From DASXRA01 sp036506155 (GTDB lineage Bacteria > Actinomycetota > Actinomycetes > Mycobacteriales > Jatrophihabitantaceae), in assembly GCA_036506155.1 (NCBI GenBank), contig DASXSF010000157.1:62001-126000 (forward strand): 64,000 nucleotides of DNA. Reading direction: 5' to 3'. Below the pieces are notes generated by a model. The model was given only the letters and a program-made list of their open reading frames with translations. It searched no databases and had not been told where the DNA came from. The position numbers and the translations under genes were made by a program. Positions 1-8,037 of the stretch are shown piece by piece (the first letter of the stretch is position 1; each line of letters opens with the position of its first letter).

Positions 1-1
1 C

Positions 2-607
2 TGCATGACGGCCGGCCGGCACATCGTGCACGAGCGGCACTACGACGACTTCGTGGAGGCGCTGTCGGCAAAGGCAGCCGGGCTGCCGGTCGGCAACCCG
101 GCAACCGACGAGGTCGCGCTCGGTCCGATCATCGACGAGCGGCAGCGCGACAAGATACACGGCATGGTCACCGCCAGCCGCGACGCCGGAGCGAAGGTCG
201 CCGCCGGCGGCGAGTACGACGGGCTGTTCTACCGGCCGACCGTCCTCGCCGAGGTACCGCCGGAATCACCTGCCTGGACCGAGGAGATCTTCGGGCCGGT
301 CGCACCGGTTGTTCGCGTGTCGTCGGTCGACGAGGCGGCACAGTTGGCCGCCGCGTCCGATTACGGCCTGTCGCTCAGCATCGTGACACGGGATGTGATG
401 CGCGGACTCGCCGTCGCCGATCGCATTCCCTCGGGAATCGTCCACATCAACGACCAGACGGTGAGCGACGAAGCCAACGTGCCGTTCGGCGGGGTCGGCG
501 TGTCCGGCACCGGTGTCCGCTTCGGCGGCCCAGCCGCGAACGTCGAGGCGTTCACCGAGACGCGCTGGGTAACGGTGCGAAGCGAGCCGCCCCCGTACCC
601 GTTCTAG
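2..607 (+). CDS. Aldehyde dehydrogenase, C-terminal part (5' end outside window)
   Basis: This is the C-terminal ~200 residues of an NAD(P)-dependent aldehyde dehydrogenase, which oxidises an aldehyde to the acid in the cytoplasm. The first visible codon (bases 2-4, TGC) sits in the context CMTAGRH, which matches the catalytic-cysteine motif of the benzaldehyde/vanillin dehydrogenase branch, so the nucleophile is most likely the first residue seen. Further family signatures are EEIFGPVAPV near residue 95 and the C-terminal PFGGVGVSGTG loop. The frame is open at the window edge and ends at a TAG at 605-607. The substrate cannot be fixed from this fragment. It converges on the minus-strand DUF6510 gene, with the 3' ends overlapping by 4 bases. 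Confidence 0.9.
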   Translation, partial: CMTAGRHIVHERHYDDFVEALSAKAAGLPVGNPATDEVALGPIIDERQRDKIHGMVTASRDAGAKVAAGGEYDGLFYRPTVLAEVPPESPAWTEEIFGPVAPVVRVSSVDEAAQLAAASDYGLSLSIVTRDVMRGLAVADRIPSGIVHINDQTVSDEANVPFGGVGVSGTGVRFGGPAANVEAFTETRWVTVRSEPPPYPF

Positions 608-864
608 CCGGTCTCCAGTTGCAGGTACCTCAGCCCGCGGACATCGAGCCAGGCACGTCCGGGAGCGTTGACCAAGCGGAGCAGGACACTGTCGCAGCCG
701 GTGCAACGTACCACGAGGCCCGGCGCCTGGTTGTACAGCTGTGCTGTACCCAGTGGTGCGGTCCGCCCGCAGGCAGCACACTGGCCCGTTGCGGCCGTGA
801 CGTCGACCGCGAAGATCGTGCGCAGGTCGCCGGCGGCGGCGTTTCCGTCCAGGTGGGTCATCAT
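604..864 (-). CDS. DUF6510-like small zinc-ribbon-type protein
   Basis: This is an 86-residue protein with CAACGR near the middle and CTGC about 25 residues later, four cysteines arranged like a zinc ribbon. I assign it to the DUF6510 family from overall look (MTHLDGNAAAGDL start, C-terminal RGLRYLQLE). Its function is unknown. The ATG at 864 overlaps the stop of the upstream flavin reductase gene by ATGA, so translation is probably coupled. It is the last member of a three-gene set with that reductase and the sulfite-oxidase-like gene, which suggests an accessory or electron-transfer role (inference). An upstream in-frame start at 1044 exists, but the extra stretch is low-complexity shadow sequence. 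Confidence 0.75.
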   Translation of the reverse strand: MMTHLDGNAAAGDLRTIFAVDVTAATGQCAACGRTAPLGTAQLYNQAPGLVVRCTGCDSVLLRLVNAPGRAWLDVRGLRYLQLETG

Positions 865-1601
865 GGTCCTCCGAATCGCTCCGTGCGGACGCGCCGGGCG
901 TCGTGCCCGGTGGCGACGAGCAGGTCTGCCACGGTTTCGACGAACGGTGTCGGGCCGCAGACGTAGCACGTGGGGCGTACCTCCGGCGCAAACGTGACCG
1001 CCGCGAGCAGCGCTGCGTCCACCCGTGCCGGTGCCCGTGGCCAACCCTCGGGCACGGCCCGCGTGTAGGCGTAGCTGAGCGGCAGGCCGTCGCCTGCATA
1101 GCGCTGGAGCTCGTCGCGATAGATCACCGAGTCCGGGCGCCGCGTCGAGTACAGCAGCTGGAACGGCGCGGCGCTCGCTGCCGCCGCGCGGGCGCGCAGC
1201 ATCGCCATGAGCGGCACGACGCCCGAGCCGCCGGCGACCAGCTGCACCGGCTCGGCTTGCGCCGCGCGCCAGGTGAACCAGCCGCCGAGCGGGCCACGCA
1301 CCTCGAGCGGATCGCCGACCCCTATGACGCGCGCCAGATACGGCGACACCTCACCGTCCATCACCGGCTCGACGGTCACGTCGATCCGCTCGCCCGCAGC
1401 GACCGACGCGATCGAGTACGAGCGCACTGCGGTGTAGCCGTCGGGAGCAGTCAGCCGGATGTCGACGTGCTGGCCGGCGAAGTGCCCGGGCCAGCCGGCT
1501 ACGTCGAGCGTCAGCGTCCGCGCCGTCGCGGTCTCGTCACGCAGCGCCGCCACGGTCGCCATCTGCCAGGTCAGTCGCCCCAGTACCGCTGCTCGCGCCA
1601 T
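861..1601 (-). CDS. FAD/NAD(P)-binding oxidoreductase (ferredoxin-NADP reductase-like)
   Basis: This is a single-module flavin reductase of the ferredoxin-NADP+ reductase superfamily. The FAD-binding signature RSYSIAS lies at residues 60-66, the pyridine-nucleotide GGSGVVPLMAML loop at about 124-135 and CGPTPF at 216-221. It ends ERFGG, where many relatives continue into a 2Fe-2S domain that is absent here. The first start used overlaps the preceding molybdo-enzyme gene by 31 bases; an internal ATG at 1562 (residue 14) would remove the overlap and is a credible alternative. It probably passes electrons between NAD(P)H and the neighbouring molybdoenzyme (inference from gene order). Confidence 0.88.
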   Translation of the reverse strand: MARAAVLGRLTWQMATVAALRDETATARTLTLDVAGWPGHFAGQHVDIRLTAPDGYTAVRSYSIASVAAGERIDVTVEPVMDGEVSPYLARVIGVGDPLEVRGPLGGWFTWRAAQAEPVQLVAGGSGVVPLMAMLRARAAAASAAPFQLLYSTRRPDSVIYRDELQRYAGDGLPLSYAYTRAVPEGWPRAPARVDAALLAAVTFAPEVRPTCYVCGPTPFVETVADLLVATGHDARRVRTERFGGP

Positions 1602-2170
1602 GGATCCCCGTAGTTGTGGTAGCCGAGGCTCTCCCAGAACCCCGGCTGGTCCTGATTAGCGAGCGTGATGCCACGGACCCACTTGGCGCTCTTCCACAGG
1701 TACAGATGCGGCACGAGCAGCCGGGCCGGCCCGCCGTGCTCCGGTGCGAGCTCATCGGCGTCGTAGCGGAACGCGATCCACGCCTGCCCCTCGAGCAGAT
1801 CCTCCACCGGCAGGTTCGTGGTGTAGCCGCCGTAGGAGTGCACCAGCGCGTAGTCGGCCGACGTGTCGACGCTCCCGATCAGGTCGTCCAGCGAGACACC
1901 CTCCCAGGACGTACCGAGCTTGGACCAGCGCGTGACGCAGTGCAGGTCGACTGTGATCTGCTGGACCGGCAAGGCGGAAAACCCCGGCCAGTCCCAGCGC
2001 TTCACCTCGCCGGTCTCGGTGGTGATCGTAAACTCCCAGTCGTCGAGCCGGATTTTCGGTGTCGGACCGGCGGACAGCACGGGGAAGTCGCGCGTTAGAT
2101 ACTGGCCCGGCGGCAGATCGGCGCTACTTGCCCGATTGCGGCCGGTGAAGCCCGGTGTAACGATGCCCAC
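1571..2170 (-). CDS. Sulfite oxidase-like molybdopterin-dependent oxidoreductase
   Basis: This 199-residue protein consists of essentially only the oxidoreductase molybdopterin-binding domain. The molybdenum-ligand cysteine is C78 in DLHCVTRWSK, and HLYLWKSAKWVRGI further on is also typical of the family. No Tat signal, heme domain or Mo-cofactor dimerisation domain is present, so it is predicted to be cytoplasmic, unlike periplasmic MsrP or classical sulfite oxidase. It heads a minus-strand trio with the flavin reductase and the DUF6510 protein. The substrate is unknown; sulfite, an S-oxide or an N-oxide are possible. Confidence 0.88.
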   Translation of the reverse strand: MGIVTPGFTGRNRASSADLPPGQYLTRDFPVLSAGPTPKIRLDDWEFTITTETGEVKRWDWPGFSALPVQQITVDLHCVTRWSKLGTSWEGVSLDDLIGSVDTSADYALVHSYGGYTTNLPVEDLLEGQAWIAFRYDADELAPEHGGPARLLVPHLYLWKSAKWVRGITLANQDQPGFWESLGYHNYGDPWREQRYWGD

Positions 2171-2187
2171 GGTGCCTCCCGTTCACG

Positions 2188-2559
2188 TTAGCCGATGGAT
2201 GGCGCCCACTTCGGGCGCGGAATCAGGTCGAATGGGTGGCCGGCCGGGTCGGCGTAGACATGGTCGCCACCGGCAAGTCGCCGCGCACCGAGGGCGAGCA
2301 CCTTCGGCTCGGCGGCATCGACATCGTCGACCATGACGTCGAAGTGCATCTGCTGCGGGTGATCCGGGTCCGGCCACTGCGGCGGTTGATGGTCCGGCGC
2401 CAGCTGGAACGCCACCCCGGAGCTCGTGTCGTCACGCGACACCACGACGAAGTCGGGAGATCGATACGTGATCGGCAGACCGAGCAGCTCAGAGTAGAAC
2501 GCCGCAAGCGCGGCAGGGTCGCGGCAGTCGACGATGACGTGGTGCAGGCGCCCGATCAT
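2188..2559 (-). CDS. VOC (glyoxalase/bleomycin-resistance) family protein
   Basis: This 123-residue protein has a single vicinal-oxygen-chelate fold. It starts MIGRLHHVIVDCRDPAALA and ends ADPAGHPFDLIPRP, the usual beginning and end of actinobacterial VOC proteins, with the second half repeating the babbab pattern (QMHFDVMVDDVDAAE). Likely metal ligands are His6/7, the His of QMHFD and a C-terminal acidic residue. Such proteins include isomerases, dioxygenases and drug-binding proteins; the substrate cannot be told. The ATG at 2559 lies 4 bases after the rsmE stop, so it is probably co-transcribed with rsmE. Confidence 0.87.
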   Translation of the reverse strand: MIGRLHHVIVDCRDPAALAAFYSELLGLPITYRSPDFVVVSRDDTSSGVAFQLAPDHQPPQWPDPDHPQQMHFDVMVDDVDAAEPKVLALGARRLAGGDHVYADPAGHPFDLIPRPKWAPSIG

Positions 2560-2563
2560 GCGC

Positions 2564-3286
2564 TCACCATCGGCCCAGGCGCACCGACAGAGCCGCCAGC
2601 GCCGCCGCGCCGGCCGTCGACGTGCGAAGTACCGTCTCGCCCAGCCGCACGGGGCTAGCACCGGCCGCCATGAACGTCGCCAGCTCGTCGTCGGTGATGC
2701 CGCCTTCCGGGCCCACGACGAGGATGATGTCACAGCCGACCGGCAAGACGGCGCCGGTAAGCGCAAGGACGGCGGCCTCGTGCAGCACGAGCGCTCCCTT
2801 CGCCCGCGCTGCCACTTCGGACGTGCTGGCCGGCGCTGCCACGACCGGCACCCAGGGGCGCCGGCTCTGTTTCGCCGCCTCTGTTGCGATTCGTTGCCAC
2901 CTCGTCAGTGCCTTCGCGGTCCGTTCCGCTGACCAACGCACGACCGAACGTGCTGCCGACCACGGCACGATCTCGTCCGCGCCGAGCTCGGTCAGAAGCT
3001 CGACCGCGAGTTCTGCGCGGTCGCCCTTCGGCAACGCCTGGACGACGACCACGCGCGGATCGGGTGCCGGAACGACCCACCGCTTTCCGACCCGCGCGGT
3101 CAGCCGGTCCGCGCCGACCGACTCGGCGACGCAGCTGGCCAGCGTGCCGCGCCCATCACCGATGAGCACAGTCTCGCCGTGCCGGATGCGCTTGACGCGG
3201 GCGGCGTGCCGTCCCTCGTCGCCTTCCACAACGATCACGTCGCCGCGCGGCAGCGGATCGAGAATAAACAGCGCCGGCGTGCTCAC
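2564..3286 (-). CDS. rsmE: 16S rRNA m3U1498 methyltransferase RsmE
   Basis: This SPOUT-class methyltransferase transfers a methyl group from SAM to N3 of U1498 in 16S rRNA, as established for the family. The protein is 240 residues, the normal length. The C-terminal trefoil knot carries VGPEGG at 191-196 and LGETVLRTSTA at 215-225, and the N-terminal PUA-like part has GRHAARVKRI. Its start overlaps the dnaJ stop by ATGA. The order hrcA-dnaJ-rsmE is conserved across actinobacteria. Confidence 0.95.
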   Translation of the reverse strand: MSTPALFILDPLPRGDVIVVEGDEGRHAARVKRIRHGETVLIGDGRGTLASCVAESVGADRLTARVGKRWVVPAPDPRVVVVQALPKGDRAELAVELLTELGADEIVPWSAARSVVRWSAERTAKALTRWQRIATEAAKQSRRPWVPVVAAPASTSEVAARAKGALVLHEAAVLALTGAVLPVGCDIILVVGPEGGITDDELATFMAAGASPVRLGETVLRTSTAGAAALAALSVRLGRW

Positions 3287-4425
3287 CGGCCGCCGAAGGC
3301 GTCCCGCATCTTGCCGAACAGGCCGGTGCGCGTGGTCGTGACGGACACCTCTTCGTTGCGCAGCGCGGCGAATTCACGCAGCAGCTTCTCCTGCGACTCG
3401 TCCAGTCGGGTCGGCGTAGCCACCTCGACGTGGACGTGCAGGTCACCACGGGAGCTGCTGCGCAACCGCGGAACGCCCTTGCCGCGCAGGGTCAGCACCG
3501 CGCCGCTCTGGGTTCCGGGACGAATCTCGAGCTTGTCCTCGCCGTCGAGCGTGGGCAGGACCAGGTTGGTGCCGAGCGCCGCGGCGGTCATCGGCAGCGA
3601 GATGCGGCAGTGCAGATCGGCGCCCTCTCGCGTGAACATGTCGTGCGGCTGCTCGCTCACCTCGATGTACAGGTCCCCTGCCTGGCCGCCTCCTGGACCG
3701 ACCTCGCCCTGCCCGGACAGGCGGATCCGCATCCCGTCCTCGATACCGGCGGGAACGTCGACGGTGATGGTGCGCCGCGCCCGTACCCGTCCCTCGGTGC
3801 CGCATGTCGGGCACGGCGACGGGATCTGCTCGCCGGTGCCGCCGCACGCATGGCAGGTCCGGGTCGTCATCACCTGGCCGAGGAACGACCGCTGCACGGA
3901 CTGGATCTCGCCGACACCGCCGCACACCGCGCAGGTGCGTGGCGACGTGCCGGGTGCGCAGCCGCTGCCGTGGCAGGTCTGGCACACCACGGCCGTCTCC
4001 ACGCTGATGTCCCGTCGCACGCCGAACGCCGTTTCGTCGAGCGTGAGCTCAAGACGGAGCAGCGCGTCGCCACCCGGGCGCACCCGACTGCGCGGCCCCC
4101 GGCCACCTGATGTCCCGCCACCGAAGAACGCCTCGAAGACATCGCCGAAGCCGCCAAATCCGGCGAACGGGTTGCTCGCGGTGCCCTGGCCGCCACCCGG
4201 CGCAAGCGGGTCGCCGCCGAGGTCGACGATGCGGCGCTTATCTGGGTCGGACAGCACCTCGTACGCGGCGGTGACCTCCTTGAACCGATCCTGCGCGACC
4301 GGGTCGGGGTTCACGTCGGGGTGCAGCTCGCGAGCCAGCTTGCGGTATGCACGCTTGATTTCCTCACCCGTGGCGTCCCGGCGTACGCCGAGCAGCGCGT
4401 AATAGTCGCGGACGGTTTCGGCCAC
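3283..4425 (-). CDS. dnaJ: Chaperone protein DnaJ (actinobacterial DnaJ2 type)
   Basis: This is a 380-residue type-I Hsp40 co-chaperone that stimulates the DnaK ATPase and binds unfolded protein. The J domain has HPD at 35-37, followed by a Gly/Phe-rich linker (about 77-105). The cysteine-rich zinc region has four CxxC pairs (C148/151, C165/168, C191/194, C205/208), then the C-terminal substrate-binding domains. The third repeat keeps CxxCxGxG while the fourth is CPTCGTEG. Translation starts at a GTG. It lies downstream of hrcA with a 97-base gap and is translationally coupled to rsmE. dnaK and grpE are not in this window, consistent with this being the hrcA-linked second DnaJ. Confidence 0.95.
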   Translation of the reverse strand: MAETVRDYYALLGVRRDATGEEIKRAYRKLARELHPDVNPDPVAQDRFKEVTAAYEVLSDPDKRRIVDLGGDPLAPGGGQGTASNPFAGFGGFGDVFEAFFGGGTSGGRGPRSRVRPGGDALLRLELTLDETAFGVRRDISVETAVVCQTCHGSGCAPGTSPRTCAVCGGVGEIQSVQRSFLGQVMTTRTCHACGGTGEQIPSPCPTCGTEGRVRARRTITVDVPAGIEDGMRIRLSGQGEVGPGGGQAGDLYIEVSEQPHDMFTREGADLHCRISLPMTAAALGTNLVLPTLDGEDKLEIRPGTQSGAVLTLRGKGVPRLRSSSRGDLHVHVEVATPTRLDESQEKLLREFAALRNEEVSVTTTRTGLFGKMRDAFGGR

Positions 4426-4522
4426 GTGCGAGTCCCTCGGTCTTCAGGCGTCTGGCAAACAGTGTCTTCGACTGCCAAGTGTACGGACGCCGCTGTCATT
4501 CCCAGCCGGTTCGGCGCCGAAG

Positions 4523-5542
4523 TCAGCCCTCGGCGATCAGCTCGCCGACGTATCGGGCCACAGCGGCGACTCGCGCCATGGTGTGCGCGTAGTCCATGCG
4601 CCGCGGGCCGAGCACTCCGACTGCGCCCAGCCGCGCTCCCGCGACACCGTATCCACTCGTCACGACCGATGTGGCCTGCAAGCCTTCGTGTGGGTTTTCG
4701 TTGCCGATCCGGACCATCACCTGGCTTGAGCTCACCGACTGATCCAGCAGCCGGAGCAGCACCACCTGCTCCTCGAGGGCCTCGAGCACCGGGCGTATCG
4801 CCGGGAAGTCGAGGGCGTGCTGGGTCAGGTTCGCCGTACCGCCGAGCACGATCCGGTCGCTATGCCTCTCGACCAGCGCTTCGAGGAGCACGGACGTGAG
4901 CGTGGTGACCAGGCCACGCAACTCGGCCGCCACCGAAGCCGGTAGGTCGCTGACGATCTGCGGCGCTTCGGCGAGCAGCCGATCGCGCAGCCGGGCGTTC
5001 AGGGTGGTCCGCAGCCGCGCTACCGCCTCTTCGTCGACCGACGCGGGCAGCTCGACCACCCGCTGCTCGACACGACCCGTGTCGGTGATGAGCACCAGCA
5101 TCAGCCGCGCGGGGTTGAGGGCGACGAGTTCGAGGTGGCGCACCCGGCTGCGCGACAGCGACGGGTACTGCACCACCGCGACGTTGCGGGTCAGCTGAGC
5201 AAGGGTGCGCACCGCCCTATGTAGCACGTCGTCGAGGTCCACCGCGTTGTCGAGGAACGTCTCGATGGCGCGGCGCTCGGCGGCGGACAGCGGCTTGACC
5301 GATGTCAGCCGGTCGACGAACACGCGGTAGCCGGCATCGGTGGGGATCCGGCCGGCGCTGGTGTGCGGCTGGGCGATCAGCCCCTCCTCCTCGAGCGCAG
5401 CCATGTCGTTGCGGATCGTGGCCGGCGAGACACCGAGGTGGTGCCGATCGGCGAGTGCCTTGCTGCCTACTGGCTCGCTGGTGGCGATGAAATCCTCGAC
5501 GATCGCCCGCAACACCTCGAGCTTGCGTTCGTCGACGTTCAC
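4523..5542 (-). CDS. hrcA: Heat-inducible transcription repressor HrcA
   Basis: HrcA represses chaperone operons by binding CIRCE operators. Seen here: an N-terminal winged helix (LEVLRAIVEDF, then SPATIRNDMAALEEEGLI), the GRIPTDAGYRVFVD linker and a GAF-like C-terminal region ending MDYAHTMARVAAV. I chose the GTG at 5542 (protein starting VNVDERKLEV) because a GGAG lies 8 bases upstream; a GTG at 5551 adds three residues. No CIRCE inverted repeat (TTAGCACTC...GAGTGCTAA) is visible upstream of hrcA or dnaJ, so no autoregulation through that site can be shown. Confidence 0.95.
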   Translation of the reverse strand: MNVDERKLEVLRAIVEDFIATSEPVGSKALADRHHLGVSPATIRNDMAALEEEGLIAQPHTSAGRIPTDAGYRVFVDRLTSVKPLSAAERRAIETFLDNAVDLDDVLHRAVRTLAQLTRNVAVVQYPSLSRSRVRHLELVALNPARLMLVLITDTGRVEQRVVELPASVDEEAVARLRTTLNARLRDRLLAEAPQIVSDLPASVAAELRGLVTTLTSVLLEALVERHSDRIVLGGTANLTQHALDFPAIRPVLEALEEQVVLLRLLDQSVSSSQVMVRIGNENPHEGLQATSVVTSGYGVAGARLGAVGVLGPRRMDYAHTMARVAAVARYVGELIAEG

Positions 5543-5631
5543 TGCTCGCACTCCGTTCGTCCCGTACAGCTTACGGTTTCCGCACCGTCTCCTCGCGCCC
5601 CGCGATACGCTGCCACGCGGACAACTGGCGC

Positions 5632-5967
5632 GTGACGGGACCTCTGGGCGGAGCAGTGATCTTCAAGGCGGTGCGCAGCGGACGCCCGTATCCCGATCAC
5701 GGCCTGTCTGCGCGCGACTGGGCCAACGTGCCCCCGCGATCCGTCCGGCTCGACCAGCTCATCACCACCAAACGCGAGCTCGCGCTCGACAAGCTACTGG
5801 ACGAAGATTCCACGTTCTTCGGCGACCTGTTCCCGCACGCGGTGCAGTGGCGCGGCGACATCTACCTCGAGGACGGCCTGCACCGGGCCCTGCGTGCCGC
5901 ACTCCATCAACGCACCGCACTGCACGTGCGGGTCCTCGATCTCGACCAACACAGCTCAGCCCAATAG
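5632..5967 (+). CDS. Conserved actinobacterial protein, possible ParB/Srx-like fold
   Basis: This 111-residue cytoplasmic protein has no membrane segment. I recognise the sequence type (IFKAVRSGRPYPDHGL, PPRSVRLDQLITTKREL, GDLFPHAVQW) as conserved between hrcA and hemW in other actinobacteria, but no function is known to me. The segment IYLEDGLHRALRAAL resembles the DGxHR signature of the ParB/sulfiredoxin-like superfamily, which suggests a nucleotide- or nucleic-acid-linked fold (inference). The start could be the GTG at 5632 or the in-frame GTG at 5656, which has GGCGGAG just upstream. Its 3' end overlaps convergent hemW by 12 bases. Confidence 0.75.
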   Translation: MTGPLGGAVIFKAVRSGRPYPDHGLSARDWANVPPRSVRLDQLITTKRELALDKLLDEDSTFFGDLFPHAVQWRGDIYLEDGLHRALRAALHQRTALHVRVLDLDQHSSAQ

Positions 5968-7194
5968 GTCGCGTACCACGGCGTCGGCGAGCAGTCGACC
6001 GCGGAGGGTCAGCACGACCCGCCCCGCGTGGAACGCGTCCTGGTCGGCGAGCCCCCAGCCCACGAGCTGGGGGACCTTGACGTGCGCGCTCTTCGGGATG
6101 TCGAGCATCGAGAGGCCCTCACGTAACCGGACGCCGAGCATGATGCGCTCCGTCAGCCGCGCCTGGCCGCCCAGCACTTCCCGTCCCGCCGCCGGGCTGC
6201 GCCCGGCCTCCAGCAGCGTCGAGTAGCGCACCGGATGCTTGACGTTCCACCACCGCACTCCCCCGACGTGGCTGTGGGCGCCGGGCCCTGCGCCCCACCA
6301 GTTGGCATCACGCCAGTACAACTCATTGTGTCGGCAGCGGCCGGCCGGCGTTTTGGCCCAGTTGGACACCTCATACCACTCGAACCCGGCGCGGCGCAGC
6401 ACGTCATCGGCCTGCGCGTACCGGTCGGCGAGCACGTCGTCGTCGGGCGCCGGCAGCACGCCCTGGGCGACTCGCCGGGCGAGCGCCGTGCCCCGCTCGA
6501 CGACCAGCGAATACGCACTGATGTGGTCCGGGGCGGCGCCGATCGCCGCGTCCAGCGACGCCTGCCAGTCGGCCTCGGTCTCGTACGGTGCGCCGTAGAT
6601 GAGGTCCAGGTTGACGTGCTCGAAACCGGCGGCGCGGGCCTCTTCCACGACCTGTTCGGGTCGGCCCGGCGAGTGCTGCCGGTCGAGCACCTCCAAGACG
6701 CGGGGTACGGCCGACTGCATCCCGATCGACACCCGGGTGAACCCGGCCGCACGCAGCCTGGCGAGGTAGGCCGGCGTCACGGACTCGGGGTTCGCCTCGG
6801 TAGTCACCTCGGCGTCGGGTGCGATACCGAACAGATCACCGATCTCCCTGACGATCAGTTCCAGGTGCTCGGCCGGCAACACTGTGGGTGTCCCGCCGCC
6901 GAAGAAGATCGTCGACACCTCCGGCGCCCGGTTGGCCAGCACGTGCTGGGCCACCCGCAGCTCCATCAGCACCGTGTCGGCGTAGCTGCCCCGGCTGACG
7001 CTCGGTCCGAGCTCCAAGGCGGTGTAGGTGTTGAAGTCGCAGTAGCCGCAGCGTGCCTCGCAGAACGGTACGTGCACGTATATCCCGAAGGGCAGGTCGC
7101 GCAGCTCGTCCAGCGCCGCGTGCGGCAGGCGGCCGTCGCGCGGCGGCGTCTGCCCGGCAGGCAACGTCGAAGGCACCCGTCCAGTGTTAAACAA
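5956..7194 (-). CDS. hemW: Heme chaperone HemW (radical SAM, coproporphyrinogen oxidase-like)
   Basis: This 412-residue radical-SAM protein of the HemN/HemW family has its 4Fe-4S ligands at C45, C49 and C52 (CEARCGYCDF), followed by GGGTPTVL and TTEANPES, the usual SAM-binding elements. HemW proteins lack the additional N-terminal cysteine-rich motif of true HemN and act as heme-insertion chaperones; this sequence follows the HemW pattern. The C-terminal HemN domain (RLTERIMLGVRLREGL) is intact. It is transcribed towards hrcA, separated from it only by the convergent small gene. Confidence 0.93.
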   Translation of the reverse strand: MFNTGRVPSTLPAGQTPPRDGRLPHAALDELRDLPFGIYVHVPFCEARCGYCDFNTYTALELGPSVSRGSYADTVLMELRVAQHVLANRAPEVSTIFFGGGTPTVLPAEHLELIVREIGDLFGIAPDAEVTTEANPESVTPAYLARLRAAGFTRVSIGMQSAVPRVLEVLDRQHSPGRPEQVVEEARAAGFEHVNLDLIYGAPYETEADWQASLDAAIGAAPDHISAYSLVVERGTALARRVAQGVLPAPDDDVLADRYAQADDVLRRAGFEWYEVSNWAKTPAGRCRHNELYWRDANWWGAGPGAHSHVGGVRWWNVKHPVRYSTLLEAGRSPAAGREVLGGQARLTERIMLGVRLREGLSMLDIPKSAHVKVPQLVGWGLADQDAFHAGRVVLTLRGRLLADAVVRDLLG

Positions 7195-7248
7195 CGGCCC
7201 GGGCTGCCGGAACAGCGACCCGCGCGTACCCGCCTGTTCGGCACAGTT

Positions 7249-7539
7249 TCACTGTTCGACACCGCGGTACTCGACCGAAACTGGCCGGTCGGTCTCGGCG
7301 GTCTCCGCTGCCACGATGTCCAGCGCGGCGCGGATGGCGCGCTCGTCGTCGGCAGCCAACCGCCGCTGGTCCGGCCAATGCAGCACGACCGGGCCGGGCG
7401 GCAGCCAGGACAGGTCGCGCAGCACGTCGATCAGCCCGTCCAGGTTCGGCGCTGCCCACTGCGGCGCGTGCACGGCCGCGTAGATGGCGCCGATGGCGTC
7501 ACGCTTCGTCGCCGCTGGGGCGACATACCGCTCCGTCAC
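7249..7539 (-). CDS. Barstar-like ribonuclease inhibitor (immunity protein)
   Basis: This 96-residue protein has the barstar fold pattern: a helix then NLDGLIDVLRDLSWLPPGPVVLHW, equivalent to the NLDALWDCL...LVLEW region of Bacillus barstar, and a C-terminal helix-strand (ALDIVAAETAETDRPVSVEY). Barstars block the active site of guanyl-specific RNases of the barnase/Sa type. It follows the gene for just such an RNase after 28 bases on the same strand, so it very probably protects the producing cell. It starts with GTG and is predicted cytoplasmic. Confidence 0.88.
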   Translation of the reverse strand: MTERYVAPAATKRDAIGAIYAAVHAPQWAAPNLDGLIDVLRDLSWLPPGPVVLHWPDQRRLAADDERAIRAALDIVAAETAETDRPVSVEYRGVEQ

Positions 7540-7567
7540 CGTTCATCTGCTCTCGGCGCGGGCCGGG

Positions 7568-8011
7568 TCACGGCCCGCGGGCTCGCAGCGCTTGCGCTAA
7601 TCGCGCTACATCCACCCGGTGGAACGTCTCGTAGTGGTCCGGCGTGTAGTAGAACTCCCGGTTTGCGCCGCCGGTGATGATGCGCCGGGAACCGCGGTCG
7701 GATGAGCCGGGCGTAGGCACCGTGTATTCGTGGTAGTAGCCGTGCGGCTCGACAGGCAGCCGGTGCTCGGCGTTGTTGAAGGTCTCCCCGTCCTGCCGAT
7801 ACGGGAACGGGCCGCCCTGCTCGATCAGCCGCACCGTCTCTGCCGCCTGTGGTGGCAGAGATGACATGGCAACGGTGCCGCGCTGCAGCCCGCCGCGGTG
7901 CCCGCCGCTTGCGGCGTGGACCAGGTAGCCGATCACGAGCACCGACAGCAATGCGATCAGCGCGAGCTGCGGCCAGCGCAGCCGACGCAGCCGGCGCACA
8001 CGGGAGCGCAC
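7568..8011 (-). CDS. Secreted or membrane-anchored guanyl-specific ribonuclease (RNase Sa/N1 family)
   Basis: This 147-residue protein has one hydrophobic N-terminal segment (about 14-33) and a microbial RNase domain that follows RNase Sa closely: SSLPPQAAETV, GPFPYRQDG, GYYHEYTVPTPG, RRIITGG and YYTPDHYETF. The four catalytic residues of RNase Sa (Glu54, Arg65, Arg69, His85) correspond to E95, R106, R110 and H126, all present, so it should cleave RNA 3' of guanosine. The disulfide cysteines of RNase Sa are missing. No signal-peptidase site is obvious, so it may stay anchored. It starts with GTG only 26 bases from the divergent hydrolase gene and is paired with the downstream barstar gene. 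Confidence 0.9.
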   Translation of the reverse strand: MRSRVRRLRRLRWPQLALIALLSVLVIGYLVHAASGGHRGGLQRGTVAMSSLPPQAAETVRLIEQGGPFPYRQDGETFNNAEHRLPVEPHGYYHEYTVPTPGSSDRGSRRIITGGANREFYYTPDHYETFHRVDVARLAQALRARGP

Positions 8012-8037
8012 CTTGAAGACTCTAGTTAGATGCGCGT

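Noticed and set aside
5543..5640. Possible CIRCE operator before hrcA
   Set aside because: Only a GAGTGC-like half is visible; the TTAGCACTC half is absent at the required 9-base spacing.
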